Notes under the pieces: model-generated
What the model saw: only the letters and a program-made list of their open reading frames with translations
Database searches by the model: none
Told to the model about the DNA's origin: nothing
Position numbers and translations under genes: made by a program
In this document: positions 25,242 to 38,900 of the stretch, piece by piece
Layout: each line of letters opens with the position of its first letter
How positions within the stretch are numbered: position 1 is the stretch's first letter
Source of the DNA: Parendozoicomonas haliclonae
GTDB taxonomy: Bacteria; Pseudomonadota; Gammaproteobacteria; Pseudomonadales; Endozoicomonadaceae
Assembly: GCF_900174585.1 (NCBI RefSeq)
Contig: NZ_FWPT01000002.1
Span: 186,001 to 250,000 of the forward strand
Direction: 5' to 3'
Length of the DNA stretch: 64,000 bases

Positions 25242-26000
25242 ATGTTAGAACCATTTCAAAACATGTTAATTTTGGACAAAGTAAAGAATAAACTTCTCAT
25301 TACTTTATTTTTTCTACTTGCTCTTAATGTACACGCTGCAAACCATGGCAAAGAAGAAGCGATAGAGGTGAGAATCTATAGTTCACCTGAAGCCTACCAA
25401 AACATTCAAATTGAAGAGGAAGAGCGTGATTATTACTTTCTTCCTTTAAAGATGGCAAGGTTAGGCCATTACGTTGAAATAGAATATCGTGGTGTAGTAT
25501 TACCACTCCATCAGCTGGATTTATTACCATACCATTCACATTTAGCGCCAAACCACGGCACACCAAAACTCAATATGAAATTGATGAAAAAGAATTCATC
25601 AACACCTATTATCCTTCCAGACCACATAAGCGAAAATATAGTTAAGATAATTTTACATGGGGTTCAAGAGATAATCTGTGACTGCTACTGTTTTGCTGGA
25701 ATTTTACAGGGCAGTGATGCTTACAGTAATTTTGTAGCCAACAATACGAATGATCTTAGCTTAATGAATGAGAGTCCAATATTTAAGCCTGGCGACTTTG
25801 TTCAGCCTCAAATTTACCACGATGGATCTTTAGCCTACAACCACATAGCTACAAATATTGGTGAAGATCTATTCATTTCAAAAACGGGTCTTTTTGGATA
25901 TTTAATTATTTCCGATCTGGAACTTATAAAAACAAAATGGGGAAGCAAAATAATACATCATTGGCCAACATCACCGCTAGAATGTGATGAATTCGATTAA
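25242..26000 (+). CDS. Secreted protein, possible NlpC/P60- or LRAT-like papain fold
   Basis: The 252-residue product is noticeably more A+T-rich than its neighbours, which suggests recent acquisition. ATG 25242 has AGGG 9 bases upstream; an internal ATG at 25263 lacks a site. A signal peptide core (LLITLFFLLALNVHA) predicts export. The pattern CDCYCFAGILQG, then FKPGDFVQPQ, then YNHIATNIGEDLFISKTGLFGYLIISDLE is how permuted papain-like (NlpC/P60 and LRAT-type) domains appear: a Cys at a helix N-terminus, a GD turn, a strand with the catalytic His, then the G-x-x-x-F-x-S-K-x-G segment. If so, it would be a cell-wall or lipid/peptide hydrolase. This is fold-level inference without a close family. 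Neighbours give no clue. Confidence 0.65.
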   Translation: MLEPFQNMLILDKVKNKLLITLFFLLALNVHAANHGKEEAIEVRIYSSPEAYQNIQIEEEERDYYFLPLKMARLGHYVEIEYRGVVLPLHQLDLLPYHSHLAPNHGTPKLNMKLMKKNSSTPIILPDHISENIVKIILHGVQEIICDCYCFAGILQGSDAYSNFVANNTNDLSLMNESPIFKPGDFVQPQIYHDGSLAYNHIATNIGEDLFISKTGLFGYLIISDLELIKTKWGSKIIHHWPTSPLECDEFD

Positions 26001-26136
26001 ACAAGCTATGAGCGATTGTTTTAATTCCCAAGTGCCTATGAACAGCGCCTCTGAATAGCGGCCCTGAAAAACAGGACCACTGGGTACTGGATATGTAAGT
26101 GGTCAGTACAGCTGAAAATAGATAATGCTCCTTTCT

Positions 26137-26829
26137 CTACCCTGGGTTCAGCATTCTCAGCTCAGCAAAGGACAACCGAACTTCCTGCCAGACGATATAA
26201 GCCACGGCACTGCCATACATCAGCGTTAGCTGGGAAATAAGGTTTGCTGCGTAAGGGTGAGATGGAATCATCCAGGCCAGCGTGCTGCCTACAGTCTGAA
26301 ACGCCATGGCCATAATGCTCTGTCGCACAGCAGCTTCCAGCACAATATCCCGCGCCTTGGGATAGCCGATAATATCCACAAACTCAGAAATATTGATACT
26401 GCCGGTCACCAGAGTATCCGCAGTTGTATACAGGCCAGCATAAAGCACAGGGTTCAGACCGTAACCAAAGCGGGCAAGGTAGTGATAGAGCACACCCGAC
26501 ACGCTCGCCCTGAGTGTGCTTGAACTGAAAATGGAGCCTGCCTGCCAGAGGCTTTGGGTCGGACACTCCAGTACCTGACTGGTGACTCTGCGCACAGCCA
26601 TATCCACCAGCCCTACCAGCGCCCCCGCTTTGGCAGGTTCGAGAATATTGCTGAACAGCGCCGCATCTGGAGGCTGATACGCAGCGGCTACATGACCTGC
26701 CATCACTGCGGGCAACCGGTTATTCATTAAGTTGGGAAGGTCTGTGTAAATAGCAGGGCTGACTGATGGCATCAAAATCATCATAAACGCCAGCAACCGC
26801 AGCCAGTTGATTGGTAATTGCCCCACCAT
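26137..26829 (-). CDS. Hydrophobic protein of unknown function
   Basis: The 230-residue protein starts at ATG 26829, which has TGAGGA 7 bases upstream; a TTG at 26835 is too close to that site. The N-terminus has a hydrophobic stretch (LLAFMMILMPSVSPA) that may be a signal peptide or anchor. The remainder has several amphipathic to hydrophobic stretches (VSGVLYHYLARFGYGL, SIMAMAFQTVGSTLAWMIP, LTLMYGSAVAYIVWQEV), consistent with an integral membrane protein. I do not recognise the family. It lies downstream of the polyketide synthase on the same strand, 155 bases from its stop, but nothing ties it to the pathway. Confidence 0.6.
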   Translation of the reverse strand: MVGQLPINWLRLLAFMMILMPSVSPAIYTDLPNLMNNRLPAVMAGHVAAAYQPPDAALFSNILEPAKAGALVGLVDMAVRRVTSQVLECPTQSLWQAGSIFSSSTLRASVSGVLYHYLARFGYGLNPVLYAGLYTTADTLVTGSINISEFVDIIGYPKARDIVLEAAVRQSIMAMAFQTVGSTLAWMIPSHPYAANLISQLTLMYGSAVAYIVWQEVRLSFAELRMLNPG

Positions 26830-26984
26830 CGTCAATTCCTCAGAAAATGGCTTCTGAGGCTAGACGATTTTTCACAACTCTTATGGCGTTACATCACCAA
26901 AATAACAAAGAGTTTCAAAAATTTTCACGATTTTTCTTCGGGCTGATGAGCTTCCCTGCTTTTAAAGCATGGATAATAAGTCAC

Positions 26985-29900
26985 TCACTCTTTCTGAAAC
27001 GATCCGGCCATCGAAAACGAGACCATTACATCTCCATCAGCTTTAGCCTCCGGGCTACCTTGATGATCCGTCTCCTCAATCCAGTAGCGCTCACGCTGGA
27101 AAGGATAAAAACCAGGATTCAACCATTCCGGAGGCTCTTGGTACAGTAGTTCCCAATTAACCTCCCCCCCATTTGTGTACCAATATGCCAGAGCCTGCAA
27201 AGGGTGTGATAAATCCAGCGCTACGGGCGAGCAATCATTCGCACAGATATCACTTTTCTGACGGGATACCAGCATTGTATAGGGAACTGTTTCTGCACCG
27301 AATTGCGGCTGTGAAGCCAGCCTCAATTCACAACGAGGAGTGGTGGTTTCCTCGGTATCATGATCAATATCAGCCTCTCTACCCCAAAGGCTGTTCAGAA
27401 CTGATTCTAGATGAGCATGTCCACTCAATGCCTGCGCCGTTATTTCACCAAGGCCAGTGGCTTCAACATAATCCGGAACGACTCCCCATTCATTTAATTG
27501 CAGAGCTATCGCCAGTTCGATCGAAGCGCCTAGCCGTTGGGCGTCATCTTGCTTAAGCCACTCATGGGGAGATATTTCCTGTATTTCTGCGCACAGGTTT
27601 ATAACCTGTGCAAACATGGGAAGCCCCTGGTAATACGAAAGCAACTCCTGACTTTTTCGCTCAGGCCATTCCCCCGTGAGCTGATAGCAACACAGAATCG
27701 ACTCCGGCAGCTCTGCACCAGACATTAACGGTGAGCAGGCAGAAGACCGTAGCTCATTAGCGTTGCGGCCCAATATCACTGCCCGATGTTCAAAGTGGGA
27801 ACGTTTTAACGCAAAGAATGCACACAGTGCCGATGCATCAAAATCAGGGCCGTGTTCATTCAACCAGCTTTGAATATGGCTAACCCAAGCCTGTAAAGCC
27901 TGATCACTCCTGGCAGACAGTGGTAATAGATAAAGCGACAATGGACACTCACCACCCGTTTCAGTGCTTTCTTTTTCGAGTACTGGCTCAAGTACGATAT
28001 GGGCATTGGTACCACTGAAGCCAAATGCGCTAACGCTGGCAGACAGTGGTATGCCATTAGAAGATTCCGGCCAAGGCTCTCCGAGAACGGGCATTCTGAC
28101 TCTCAATTCTTGCCAGGGAATACGGGAGTTTGGTTCGTGACAATGCAGATTCCCGGGGACTCTTCGGTTGTGCATGGCCAGTGCCGTTTTAATCAGCCCG
28201 AGCACACCGGCAGCCGCTTCCGTGTGACCAGCAACGCTTTTTAGAGCGCCTAATATAAGTTCTGTCTGACTAGACTCACCAGCTCTCTCCATCGCCTGGG
28301 CAATAGCCTGAACCTCAATAGGATCGCCAAGTAGTGTTCCCGTGCCATGTGTTTCAAGGTACCCAACATCTCCCGCCTTATATTCGGCCCGTGCCAGAGC
28401 CTTTTGGATAACGGCTTCCTGGGCTTTGCCGCTTGGGGCCGTTAATCCCTGGCTACGACCATCCTGATTGGTGGCCCAGCCTTTGATAACACCATAGATA
28501 CGATCATGATCGGCTTGCGCCTGAGAAAGGCGCTTGAGTACCACCATTCCGCAGCCTTCTGAAGGTACAAACCCGTCAGCATCATCACTGAAAGTACGAC
28601 AGTGACCTGTTGGTGAAAGAGCTTTAAGCTTTCGGAAATACTGATGCCGACGCGGGCTCAGTATCAAATTCACGCCACCACACAATGCCAGATCAACGCT
28701 GCCATTGATTAACGCCTCACAGCCCATAGATACCGCAACCAGTGATGAAGAACAGGCAGTGTTAACCGGCATGGCCGGCCCCTTAAGATTCAGCCAGTAA
28801 GCCAGCTTTCCGACAAGAGTGCTGTGTTCGCTACCCAGCGCCGACCAGGCATCAAGTTCCTGCTCAGGCTGGCGGTAGATGCGCTGCTGATAGTCGTTGT
28901 TGTAGATACCCAGATATACAGCTGTGCGGCTGCCCCAAAGCTGTTCATAGGTCATGCCCGCATCTTCAAAAGCCTGCCAGGAGACCTCCATAAAGACTCT
29001 GGCCTGCGGGTCAAGCCAGGGCGCCTCACGGGGAGGAATTTCAAAAAACAGCGGATCAAACTGGTCTATATCCTTGAGGAATCCGCCAGACTCGCGGCCC
29101 TCAGTGTTAGACCAGCGATCATCCGGAACCGAGCCGACAAAGTCATGGCCTGATAGCAAAGCCTCCCAGAACGACTCCGCACCCTCTACCCCATCAGGCA
29201 AACGACAACCGATACCGACAATCGCAATCGCCTCGGAGCTTGTTTCAACAACCGTTTCAATAGCCGCTTCATCAGCTTCAACACCCTCAGAACCATCTTC
29301 ACGCTGATTCATCAGATGCTGAATTAGCATGTCCAGTGTTGGATACTCAAATAACACCGTCGTAGATAGCGAAAGTCCTGTTCTCTTAACCAACTTCTGG
29401 CGTAGTTCGACAGCCAGCAGGGAGTCTAAACCTTGCTCGCTTAGAACCACGTTCTCTGAAAATTGACGAGTAGGGTCACGTAGCACCTCCCGCAGGCTGG
29501 TAACAATCAACTGGTGCAGGTCATTTCGCTGCTGTCCCGGACTCATGCCCGTTATGGGAACCTCAGCATTATCTATCTGCGGACTGGCGGTATTAGCCCA
29601 TTTATGCGGTTCAAGGGGTAAAACATACTGAGTGCAATCCCTGCGATCCTCCGTTACCAAATGGTTCAGGCAGGCCACGCTTTGATCAGGAGACAGCGAT
29701 AACAAACCATTTTCCTGCAACAGGCGTTGCATAGGCTTATTGCTGGCCTGAAGGTTAGCTACACCTGTTTTTGCAACAGCCGGCCAGCCAATGGTGGTTA
29801 TGGGCAGACCTGAGTCTGTTCCAGCCTTTCCAACAGCTTCCAGCGCAGCATTCGCCGCCACATACGAACCCAATCCAGGAGGCGACATAACAGTGGACGC

Positions 29901-32900
29901 TGAGGAGAAGAAGACAACAAAATCCATAGGATTCTGCTCGACAAGCTGCAACAGGTTTAAGCCACCAATAAGTTTGGGACGTAGAACATTTCTGATTCTA
30001 TCGACCGTAAGGTTGGCACATACGGAATCATCGAGACTGCCTGCACAATGGATAATGCCGCGTATGAGAGGCTGGTCGGGAGTTCTAAACAACTCAGTCA
30101 ATCTGTCCAGATCTTCGACAGATGCCTGCACAATCTCAATAACAACCTGGCCTCGAAATGCCTCTATTTCCTGATTATCGGTATCAGAAAGAGAGGCATT
30201 CCGGCTTATCATGACAATATGCCGAGCGCCGCGCTGGATCAGCCAGCGAGCCGCCAAACGAGCCATTCCTCCGCTTCCACAAATCAGGTAGCGGCTATCA
30301 GACTGACACTGAATATTCTTTGGAAAGCGATCTGATGCTGGTTCCGAATTCAGCGTCAGTTGAGATCTCTGCCCCTGTTGCCAAAGTACATCGACAGCAC
30401 GCAGCTTTCCCCTATTCCTGCGTTGCCACCGAAGCTCTCTGACCAGATCAGATAGACCTTCCGTCTGTTCAAAGGTTATACGTCCAACACCCAGTTCCTG
30501 ATATTCCCGCCCGACCACCCGGCTCAGACAAAAGAGCGGATGATGGACAATCTCCGTCATATCTCTATCAGCTCCCGCTGCTGAGCTATGATCCCGGAAT
30601 GACGCCAGCCAGAGGCGGGGCGTCACACCCTTATGCCCCAGCAGGAGCTCAGGGAGCTGCAACAAAATATCCAAATAATGCAGACTGCTATTAAGCAGTT
30701 CTTCACCTTGCCGGTAGTTCCCTCTGACCATTCCCAGCGCAAAAATCACATCAACAGTGTCGGCTGATATTTCTACAGACGCTTCTGTTGCCAAAAGCGT
30801 GCATAACTTGTCCTGCCAGCCTTCATCCAGATTGATAAACGACAGCGAATAACCATCGCTCTGAGGAAAGGTATCGCCCGTTAATACAATGATGGAATGA
30901 TGATCTGCCCCAGAATCACAGGCACGGGCGGTAATAATGGCTTGAGGTGCATCGTCGGCCATCAGGCTTTGGCCGTTATCAAAACCATACTGCTCCAGAA
31001 GCTGGCACCAGCGGCTGGCAGGTAAAAGAGGATACCCTTTGCGGGCAGGATCTTCTGCACATTGCCACCAGCCTTCCAGAAGACCGAAAGTCAGATCCGT
31101 CCAGATTCCGGGGTTACTGGACTCGACGATCAACACCAGTCCAGACTCTTTTACAATCTCGCGAATAGAGGTGAGGCTGCGCTTCAAATAAGCACTAATA
31201 TGAACGACATTGACTGCCAGCACTAGATCAAACAGCTCGCCGTTGCCTTCCCCCTGCTCTGACAGCTGATCCGAAAGAGACTGATTGAGATCGAGAAGCA
31301 CAAACGACACCATATCAATATCAGCAAAACGACGGCGCGCCTGTTCAATAAATGATGCCGAAACATCGGTAAACAGATAATTGATCCGAACGCCGTACTC
31401 CTCTGCCACAGCGACTAACTCAGGGATTATTTTATGAGTGAGACTCCCTGTGCCCGCCCCCAGCTCAACAATGTTCAGTGGGGCACCCGAGGAAGCCTTT
31501 GCCGCTTCCCGCACAGAGGGAATAATTGTCCGAATGACCTGATCGATCATCTCGCCAGAGCTGTAGAGGCTTTCAAGCAAGGGGCGCCCAATATCACCCA
31601 ACATCACCTCAACAGGGCTGACTTTCCCCTGCAAAACCCCAGCCAAATGGTTTCCACAGTGGGCCAGAAGCTGGCCGGCTGGTGTCTGGATGGGAGTAAG
31701 TTCGGCTGTCGCATCGTCTTCGAGCAACCCACCGTCACCGTACTCCTGAACAATCTCCAGCATTCTCTGGAACAGAGGCCGCTGGCTGACAGGTATGTCA
31801 TAGCGATCTGCCAGTTTGTGAACACCCTCTCCAGACGACTGTGGACTCGCAGTCATCCCCATGGTTTTTAACGTTTGGGCAATCCAGCGAATAGTGTGCT
31901 GTTCCAGGCCTCTTCGCTCGTCAATATCGTCAGAAGAAACTTGCAGATTTCTCTTTTCCGGCAGGGGCAACAAAGAGTGTATGGGAGCCGGTACCTTCCG
32001 TTCCTCCATAAACCATTCATCGGGCAGAAGTTCCGGTGCGATGCTGTTGCAATCTTCTTCCAAGCTCTCGACAACTTGAGAATACAGGCGCTCAGTCTCA
32101 AGCCAGTAGTGCTCCAGCTGAAATACGCGTGGAGGCAAGGCAGGCCGGGTAATTGTTTGCTGCGGCTCCGGGCTTTCAATAATGAGATGGGCATTGGTAC
32201 CACTGATGCCAAAGCTGCTCAGTCCCAGACGCAGAGGCTCCTCGCCATCAAAAGTGCAGACCTCTCTACAAACCTCAACGGATATATCTCGCCAGTTCAC
32301 CTTGGTATTCAATTCACCCTCTACAGCTTGGGGTGGCAGGCTGCGGTGCTTGAGACAAGCCAGTACTTTAGCGAAGCCTGCCAGACCTGCGGCCGATTCC
32401 AGATGTCCAATACGACTCTTGATACATCCCAGTTTGAGCGAACTTTGTCGTACAGAGCTCCCGTAAACCCTATGCAAGGCGCTGACTTCAATAGGATCGC
32501 CCAGTATGGTTCCGGTACCGTGCGCCTCGACACCTGCGACCTCATCAGCTTTCAGGCCCGCATTATCCAGCGCAGCCTGAATCACCTTGACCTGAGCATG
32601 CTCATTGGGAACCGTAAGAGCACTGCTTGATCCATCATGGTTGACAGCACTGCCTCGGATAACAGCCAGTATCTGTTCACCGTTACTGCGCGCGGTTGAT
32701 AAACGACGTAAAGCGATAACAACGCATCCCTCACCCCGTCCATAGCCATCGGCCTGCTCCGAGAAGGTCTTGCAGCGACCATCCGCAGACAGAGCCCTTG
32801 TACGCGACAAACCAACAAAAGGAATGGGGGAAAGCATCAGCTGCACCCCACCCGCCAGTGCCAGATCACACTCACCAGCACGCAGAGCCTGCACCGCAAG

Positions 32901-35900
32901 ATGCACAGCAACCAATGATGAAGAACAGGCTGTATCTATGGCCATACTCGGCCCCTGCAGCCCGAGCAGATAGGAAAAACGCCCAGCGGAAAAACTGGTA
33001 TGGGTTCCGGTCACATCCTGCCCGCTGATCTGGTCAAGGCGATCATCGCGGCACAGGTCATACTCACTGGGACCAATGCCCAGATAGACGCCGGTTTGAC
33101 TATTTTTCAAATCCTCAGGCTGCAACCCTGCCTGCTCCAAAGCCCGCCATCCACACAGCAGAAGAAGCCTGTGCTGGGGGTCCATAGCCGCAGCTTCCCG
33201 GGGTGTCAGATCAAAAAGCTCAGCATCAAACAATCCGGGATTTTCAATAAAACAGCCTCTGCGGGTATAGCTCTTGCCGGGCTGATCTTTGTCATCACTG
33301 AAAATGGCATCGCTATCAAATCGCTCTGCCGGAATATCAGTTGTCAGTTCCTGATCATCCAGCAGCATTGTCCACAGACTATCAAGATCGCTGACACCAC
33401 CCGGAAGATTGCAACCAAAGCCCACTACCGCTATGGGTTCATTTTTCAGGTTTGGCGCTTCCCCATGAGGAGCCTCTTCTCTTGATGCACTAACATTGAC
33501 GAACTGGCTAAAATCAATTGACTCCAGAATCCGTTCTGAGAGATCGGTAAGATTGGGCGCAGTCACCGCCCAGGTGACAGGAAAGTTTATTCCCAACAAC
33601 TGCTGTATTTTCTGGGCGAAGGCCACCACCATCAGGGAATCTATCCCCAGCGAGAACAACCCTTTACCAGCCAGTTTTTTATCGTCCAATCGTGCCCTGA
33701 TTTCTGCCGGCAACAATGGCAGAAGTTCATCCATCAGCAGATTCAGCAGTGCATTGTGACGTAGCTCTGCCTTAGTCTGCTGTATCTGTAAAAACGCAGG
33801 TGTAGATTCAGAAGGTGGACATGCCGGTGGCACATCGTGGGTCATATCGCCAAGTACCGGACTCAGCCAGTCTTTCGGAAACTGTTGCCAATCCAGAGCC
33901 AAAGCCAGCCAATAACCAGTGTCCGATTGTGGAGCCTTGAGAATGGCGGAAAGAATCCCCAAAGCTTCACCACTCTCAAGGTCTCTGGACAATCCACTCC
34001 AACGTGCGGATGACTCACGAATAATGGCACTCTCACCCCAACCGCCCCAACCAATACTGATCGCAGGCAGGCCACAGCGTTGACGGCACTCGGCTAACTG
34101 ATCCAGTCCAGCATTGGCAGCCAGATAGCTGGCCTGACCACTATTGCCTGTGACTGTTACCGCCGAACTGAACAGGACAAACGCATCCAGTTGTTTATCC
34201 AATGTCGCACGATGCAGATTAAGGGCTCCGGTTACCTTGCTGTTGGTAACCACCTGCCAGTCATTCCTGCTTTGCTCTGTCAGCAGGCCACTGGAGTAAA
34301 CCCCAGCCAGATAAAAGACAGAGGTCAGATCATTCAAGCCAGCGACAAGCGCTTCAACCTCTGCCCACTTGCAGACATCGACCTGACGGTATTCCACCCG
34401 TGATGTATTCAACTGTGAAAACCACGGTTTATGGCGCTCCGGCTGGCTGCGCCCAACAATCACAATATGCTGCGCCCCCTGATCAAGCAGCCACTGGACA
34501 ACAAGACGACCAATATCCCCTGCGCCACCAACCACCAAAATGGTGCCCAGAGAAGCAGAAAAACCGGTGATGCTGGTTTGTTCTGCCGATGCTTCCAGCC
34601 GCAAATGACACCAACCATCATCCCGCAGGCATAGTCGCTCATCCGCCCCCTGCTCACCGTACTGCCCCAGATAACTCACCAGCCAGGACAATTCCGATGC
34701 AGAGGGGGAGCGATGAGACTCAATCACCCCTCCCCGGAACTTCGGCAGTTCACATGCCAGTGCCCTTGCCAGCCCCCGGCACATTCCCCTCACGACCTCT
34801 CGCTGGCAATGGGCAGGATTATCCGTTGCCGACGTTTCAAGCAGAAACCACAGAGGCATAGAGGCCTCGGTGTTTTTCAACCAGCGTTGTAGTTGTTCAA
34901 CCCAATCCAGCCATTCGTCTACGGTGTTGACGGTCACGGGTAAAAGGACAAACGCGGGGGTGATCTCAGGACTGTTTATATTCTCCAATGTCGAGCGAAC
35001 GATTAACCCGTCCTGCTGTTGCCAGCATTCTACAAAGGCCTCTAAGAGTTGAGATGCGCCAGACTCCAGCAGTAATACTGGTTCCGTTGGCAGACTTTGG
35101 GATGAACTGACTTGTACACGCACAGGTTGCCACTGCACCTGGTAACAGCGGGCTGGAATGTCAGCATCGGGTTGTGGTGACACATCATTGGCTTCAAGCC
35201 AGTAGCGTTTCCTGGTTGTAGATGAGTGTTTTGGTAAAACAGCAGGCTCAACGTTTTGTTCTGCAACCAGGCTCTGCTCACCGTCGTGTAGCCCACGCAC
35301 CAATAAATGGACATTGGTACCGCTAATGCCAAACGAGCTGACGCCTGCCACCCGGGGAAATCTATTTGAGGAGGGAAAATCCGTAGCAGTCTGCACAACA
35401 CTGACAGGAAGGGTGTCCCATTGCAGGCGCGGGTTCAGCACCTGACTATGCAGTGAGGGCGGTATGATGCCTTCGCGCAGACATAAAATTGCCTTTAACA
35501 GCCCTGCACTGCCAGCCGCTGTTTCGGTATGTCCAATATTGCTTTTGATAGATCCCAATAACAGTGAATCGCTTCGCTCCGAGAAAACCTCAGCCAGTGC
35601 TTCAACTTCTATCGGATCACCCAATTCAGTGCCAGTACCGTGGGCTTCTACATAACCCACTTGCTCTGGAGACAATCCCGAAGCTGACAACGACTGACGT
35701 ATAACAGTCTGTTGTGCAGGACCATTGGGAGCCGTTATACCCTGGCTGCGCCCATCCTGATTCACTGCCGAGCCGGTTATCACCGCCTCAATTTTGTCGC
35801 CATCACCCAGGGCATCTTTCATGCGCTTTAACAGAAGCAGCACACAACCTTCCGAACGGACAAAGCCGTCGGCGGCCTCCCCAAAACTATGGCAATGCCC

Positions 35901-38900
35901 ACTTGGAGAAAGGGCATTCACTGTACTGAAATAGGCACTGCCCCGAGGCTCCAGAATAATATTTACGCCACCCGCCAGTGCCAGATCGCACTCATTCTGT
36001 CGCAATGACTGACAGGCAAGGTGGGTTGCAACAAGGGAAGATGAGCAGGCCGTATCAACCGGTAGATTGGGACCTTTCAGGTTCAACCAGTAGGACAGTC
36101 GGCCCGCCATTGTGCTGGCCAGACTGCCAGACATGGACCAGGGCTGGATCTCACCGTGGCCAAAGAGTGATCGTTGCTGATATTCGCTGCTTCGCAGACC
36201 AACAAACACTCCGGTACGGGTGCTGTCCGTTTTGTCTGGCGGATAATTGCCCCGCTCAAGACACTCCTGACCAGTCTCAAGCAGCAAGCGCAACTCTGGC
36301 GCGATGAAGGGAGCTTCTTCCTCACTGATGCCAAAGGCCTGAGGATCGAACTGTTCGATATCGTCGAGAAACCCTCCTCTCCTGTTACAGATTTTTCCCG
36401 GCTGGCCCGGGCCATACCAGTCATCATTGGACCAGCGGGAGGCGGGAACCTCACTGACACTCTCCTCGCCAGCCATAAGCTGTTGCCACAGTTGCTCCGG
36501 AGAATCGACGCCACCGGGTAAACGACAGGCCATACTGATAACCGCAATATCGTCTAGTCGTCCTGTATCGCCTTCTGGACCGGACACTAACGGCTCATTC
36601 TGAACCTCATTACCTTCCTCATTGTCAGCATCAATCGCTAACTTGCTACTGAGATAACAGACCAGTGCCTCAATGGTCGGATGATCAAACAGCAGGGTGG
36701 TTGAAAGCGGGATTTGCAGCTGACGAGCCAGCCGGTTACAAAGTTCGACCGCCAGCAAGGAACCAAGCCCGAACTCCTGCAGAGCTCGGTCTGACGGGAT
36801 AGCCTCATGCAATGACAGAATGCCTCTGACTTCCCTTTGCACCAGCTCTTCAAGCGCGCTTCGGCTCCATTGACCTTTGCTGACACTGGCAGCCGTATTG
36901 GTGTCTTCTCCTGAAATATTCTCCTGTCGCCGGTTAATGATCAGGGCACGACCTTCAGGGAACTGCTCCCGCTGCAACAAAATCTGTTCCAGCTGCTCCA
37001 GAAAATCCTCAGGCGAAAGAAAGCCAAGACCTTCCGCTTCCATCTGCGCCTGAACGGCAGGAGCCATTGAGGCCGCCGAGCCAATATCCGATATCGGCCC
37101 AACATTAATGCTTATAGCATTGATATTCTGGCGCCTCTGCCATTGGGAAAGCTGATCCAGATAACTGTTGGCAGCGGCATGATTAGCCTGACCATTGGCG
37201 CCATAAAGGCTTACGACAGAGGAAAGGTAAACACAAAAATCAGGTCGTTTATCTAGCGGCTGTGCGACAATGGCCTGATGAATATGCCATGCCCCCGTGA
37301 CTTTGGGAGCCAGTACCCGCTCGAACGCCTGCTTATCCTGTTTCAGGAACAGGCCATTATCCAGAACACCCGCGCAATGGAAGATACCTGCATAAGGTTG
37401 TTTATCGGGGGCAAACAGAGTGTCCAAAGGTTCTGATCCGACATTCAGAACCACGGTTGTCAGATCGGCATCCGGAGCCTCGGAACGCAAAGACTCCACC
37501 ACCTCGCTATCCATAGGATGTCGTCCCACCAGAACCAGCCTGCGGGCACCATGGCGTATCAGCCATCTGGCAATCAGAAGCCCCAGCCCCCGTGATCCGC
37601 CGATCACCAGATAACGGGCATCCGGTCGGCAAATAAAAGGATGACTATGGGAGCCATCCATATCCAGAATCACCTTACCGACGGTTTTACCCGCCTGCAT
37701 GTCCCGCAAGGCATCAACTATACGTTCAGGTGCATAGATGGAAGCAGGCAAAGGCTCAAGCTGCCCCGATGCTATCAGGGATGTGATTTCAGCCAGCCAG
37801 TTCTGAACACGCTCCGGCTCCTGTTCATTGATCCGGGCGACATCAACAGCCTGATAGCGCACATCGGGTCTGACCGAATGAACCTGCTCTGCTGTCCATA
37901 TCTCCCTTTTGCCCAGCTCCAGAAAGAAACCACCCTTCTGAACAGCACGTAGATTCGCATCTATAAACCCCGGCGCGCTCAGGCTGTTTAAAACAACACT
38001 GACTCCCTTTCCGCCGGTTTCCGTGAGGATGGCATCAGCAAAGGCGGTGTTCCGCGAGGAGTAGATGTGAACGGGCTGGCCCTCGCCAGAACTGTTGAGA
38101 TAACTTTGCAGCCAGGTCTGTTTGTGCGAACTGGCTGTCAGGATGAAACGAGCACCCCGCAGGCGACAAACCTGGATAGCCGCGAGACCAATGCCACCAG
38201 CGCCAGCATGAATCAATACATGGTCTTTCTCGTTTATACCGGCCAGCTCTACCAGACTGTGCCACACCGTAGTGAAGGCTGCTGGTAATGTTGCTCCCTG
38301 ATCCTGACGAAACCCTGCTGGCAAAGCACAGACATGAAGAGCATGAGTAGTGAGATACCGAGAAAAACTGCCCCCGGAGAGGGCTATCACCCGCTGGCCC
38401 ACGGCAATATGGTTCACGCCTGCGCCGATACGAACAATCTCTCCGCAACATTCCGTGCCTAACTCTTTATCGGGATCCTCAAGGCCCGGGTACTGGCCCA
38501 GACAAATCAAAAGGTCACGGAAATTGACGCCCGTGGCCGATACATGGATTTCAACTTCACCGGCCCCAGGTGGTGATCGCGAGACATCACTCCAGCTCAG
38601 AGAGTTCAGATTACCCTGACTCTCTTTAATGCCAGAGAGATGCGGATTATTGTCTGGATGATAAGCCAGCCGGTTATTTTCAGGCTGAGGGATGACTCTG
38701 TGAATCCAGCGGTGGCCCTGACGACAAACGACCAAAGTATCCTGTTTATCCTGCCAGACAGCGTTAAGCTCCCGGGCCAATGCCCTCATCTGATCTGCAG
38801 GGACATCCGCCGGGTCCAGATCGACCTGACGCCAACTGATTTGTGGCATTTCACGAGACAAGGTACGAATAATACCGGTAACAGTGGCCTGTATGGGATC

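Noticed and set aside
26836-26984. A missing ACP or thioesterase in another frame after the end of the second PKS protein
   Set aside because: The 149 bases are A+T-rich and stop-containing, with no GxDS motif in any frame.
30048-33485. Plus-strand frames opposite the PKS (for example 32182-32630 and 33000-33485) as possible embedded genes
   Set aside because: All are shadows of the long PKS frame, with no signal, domain or start context.
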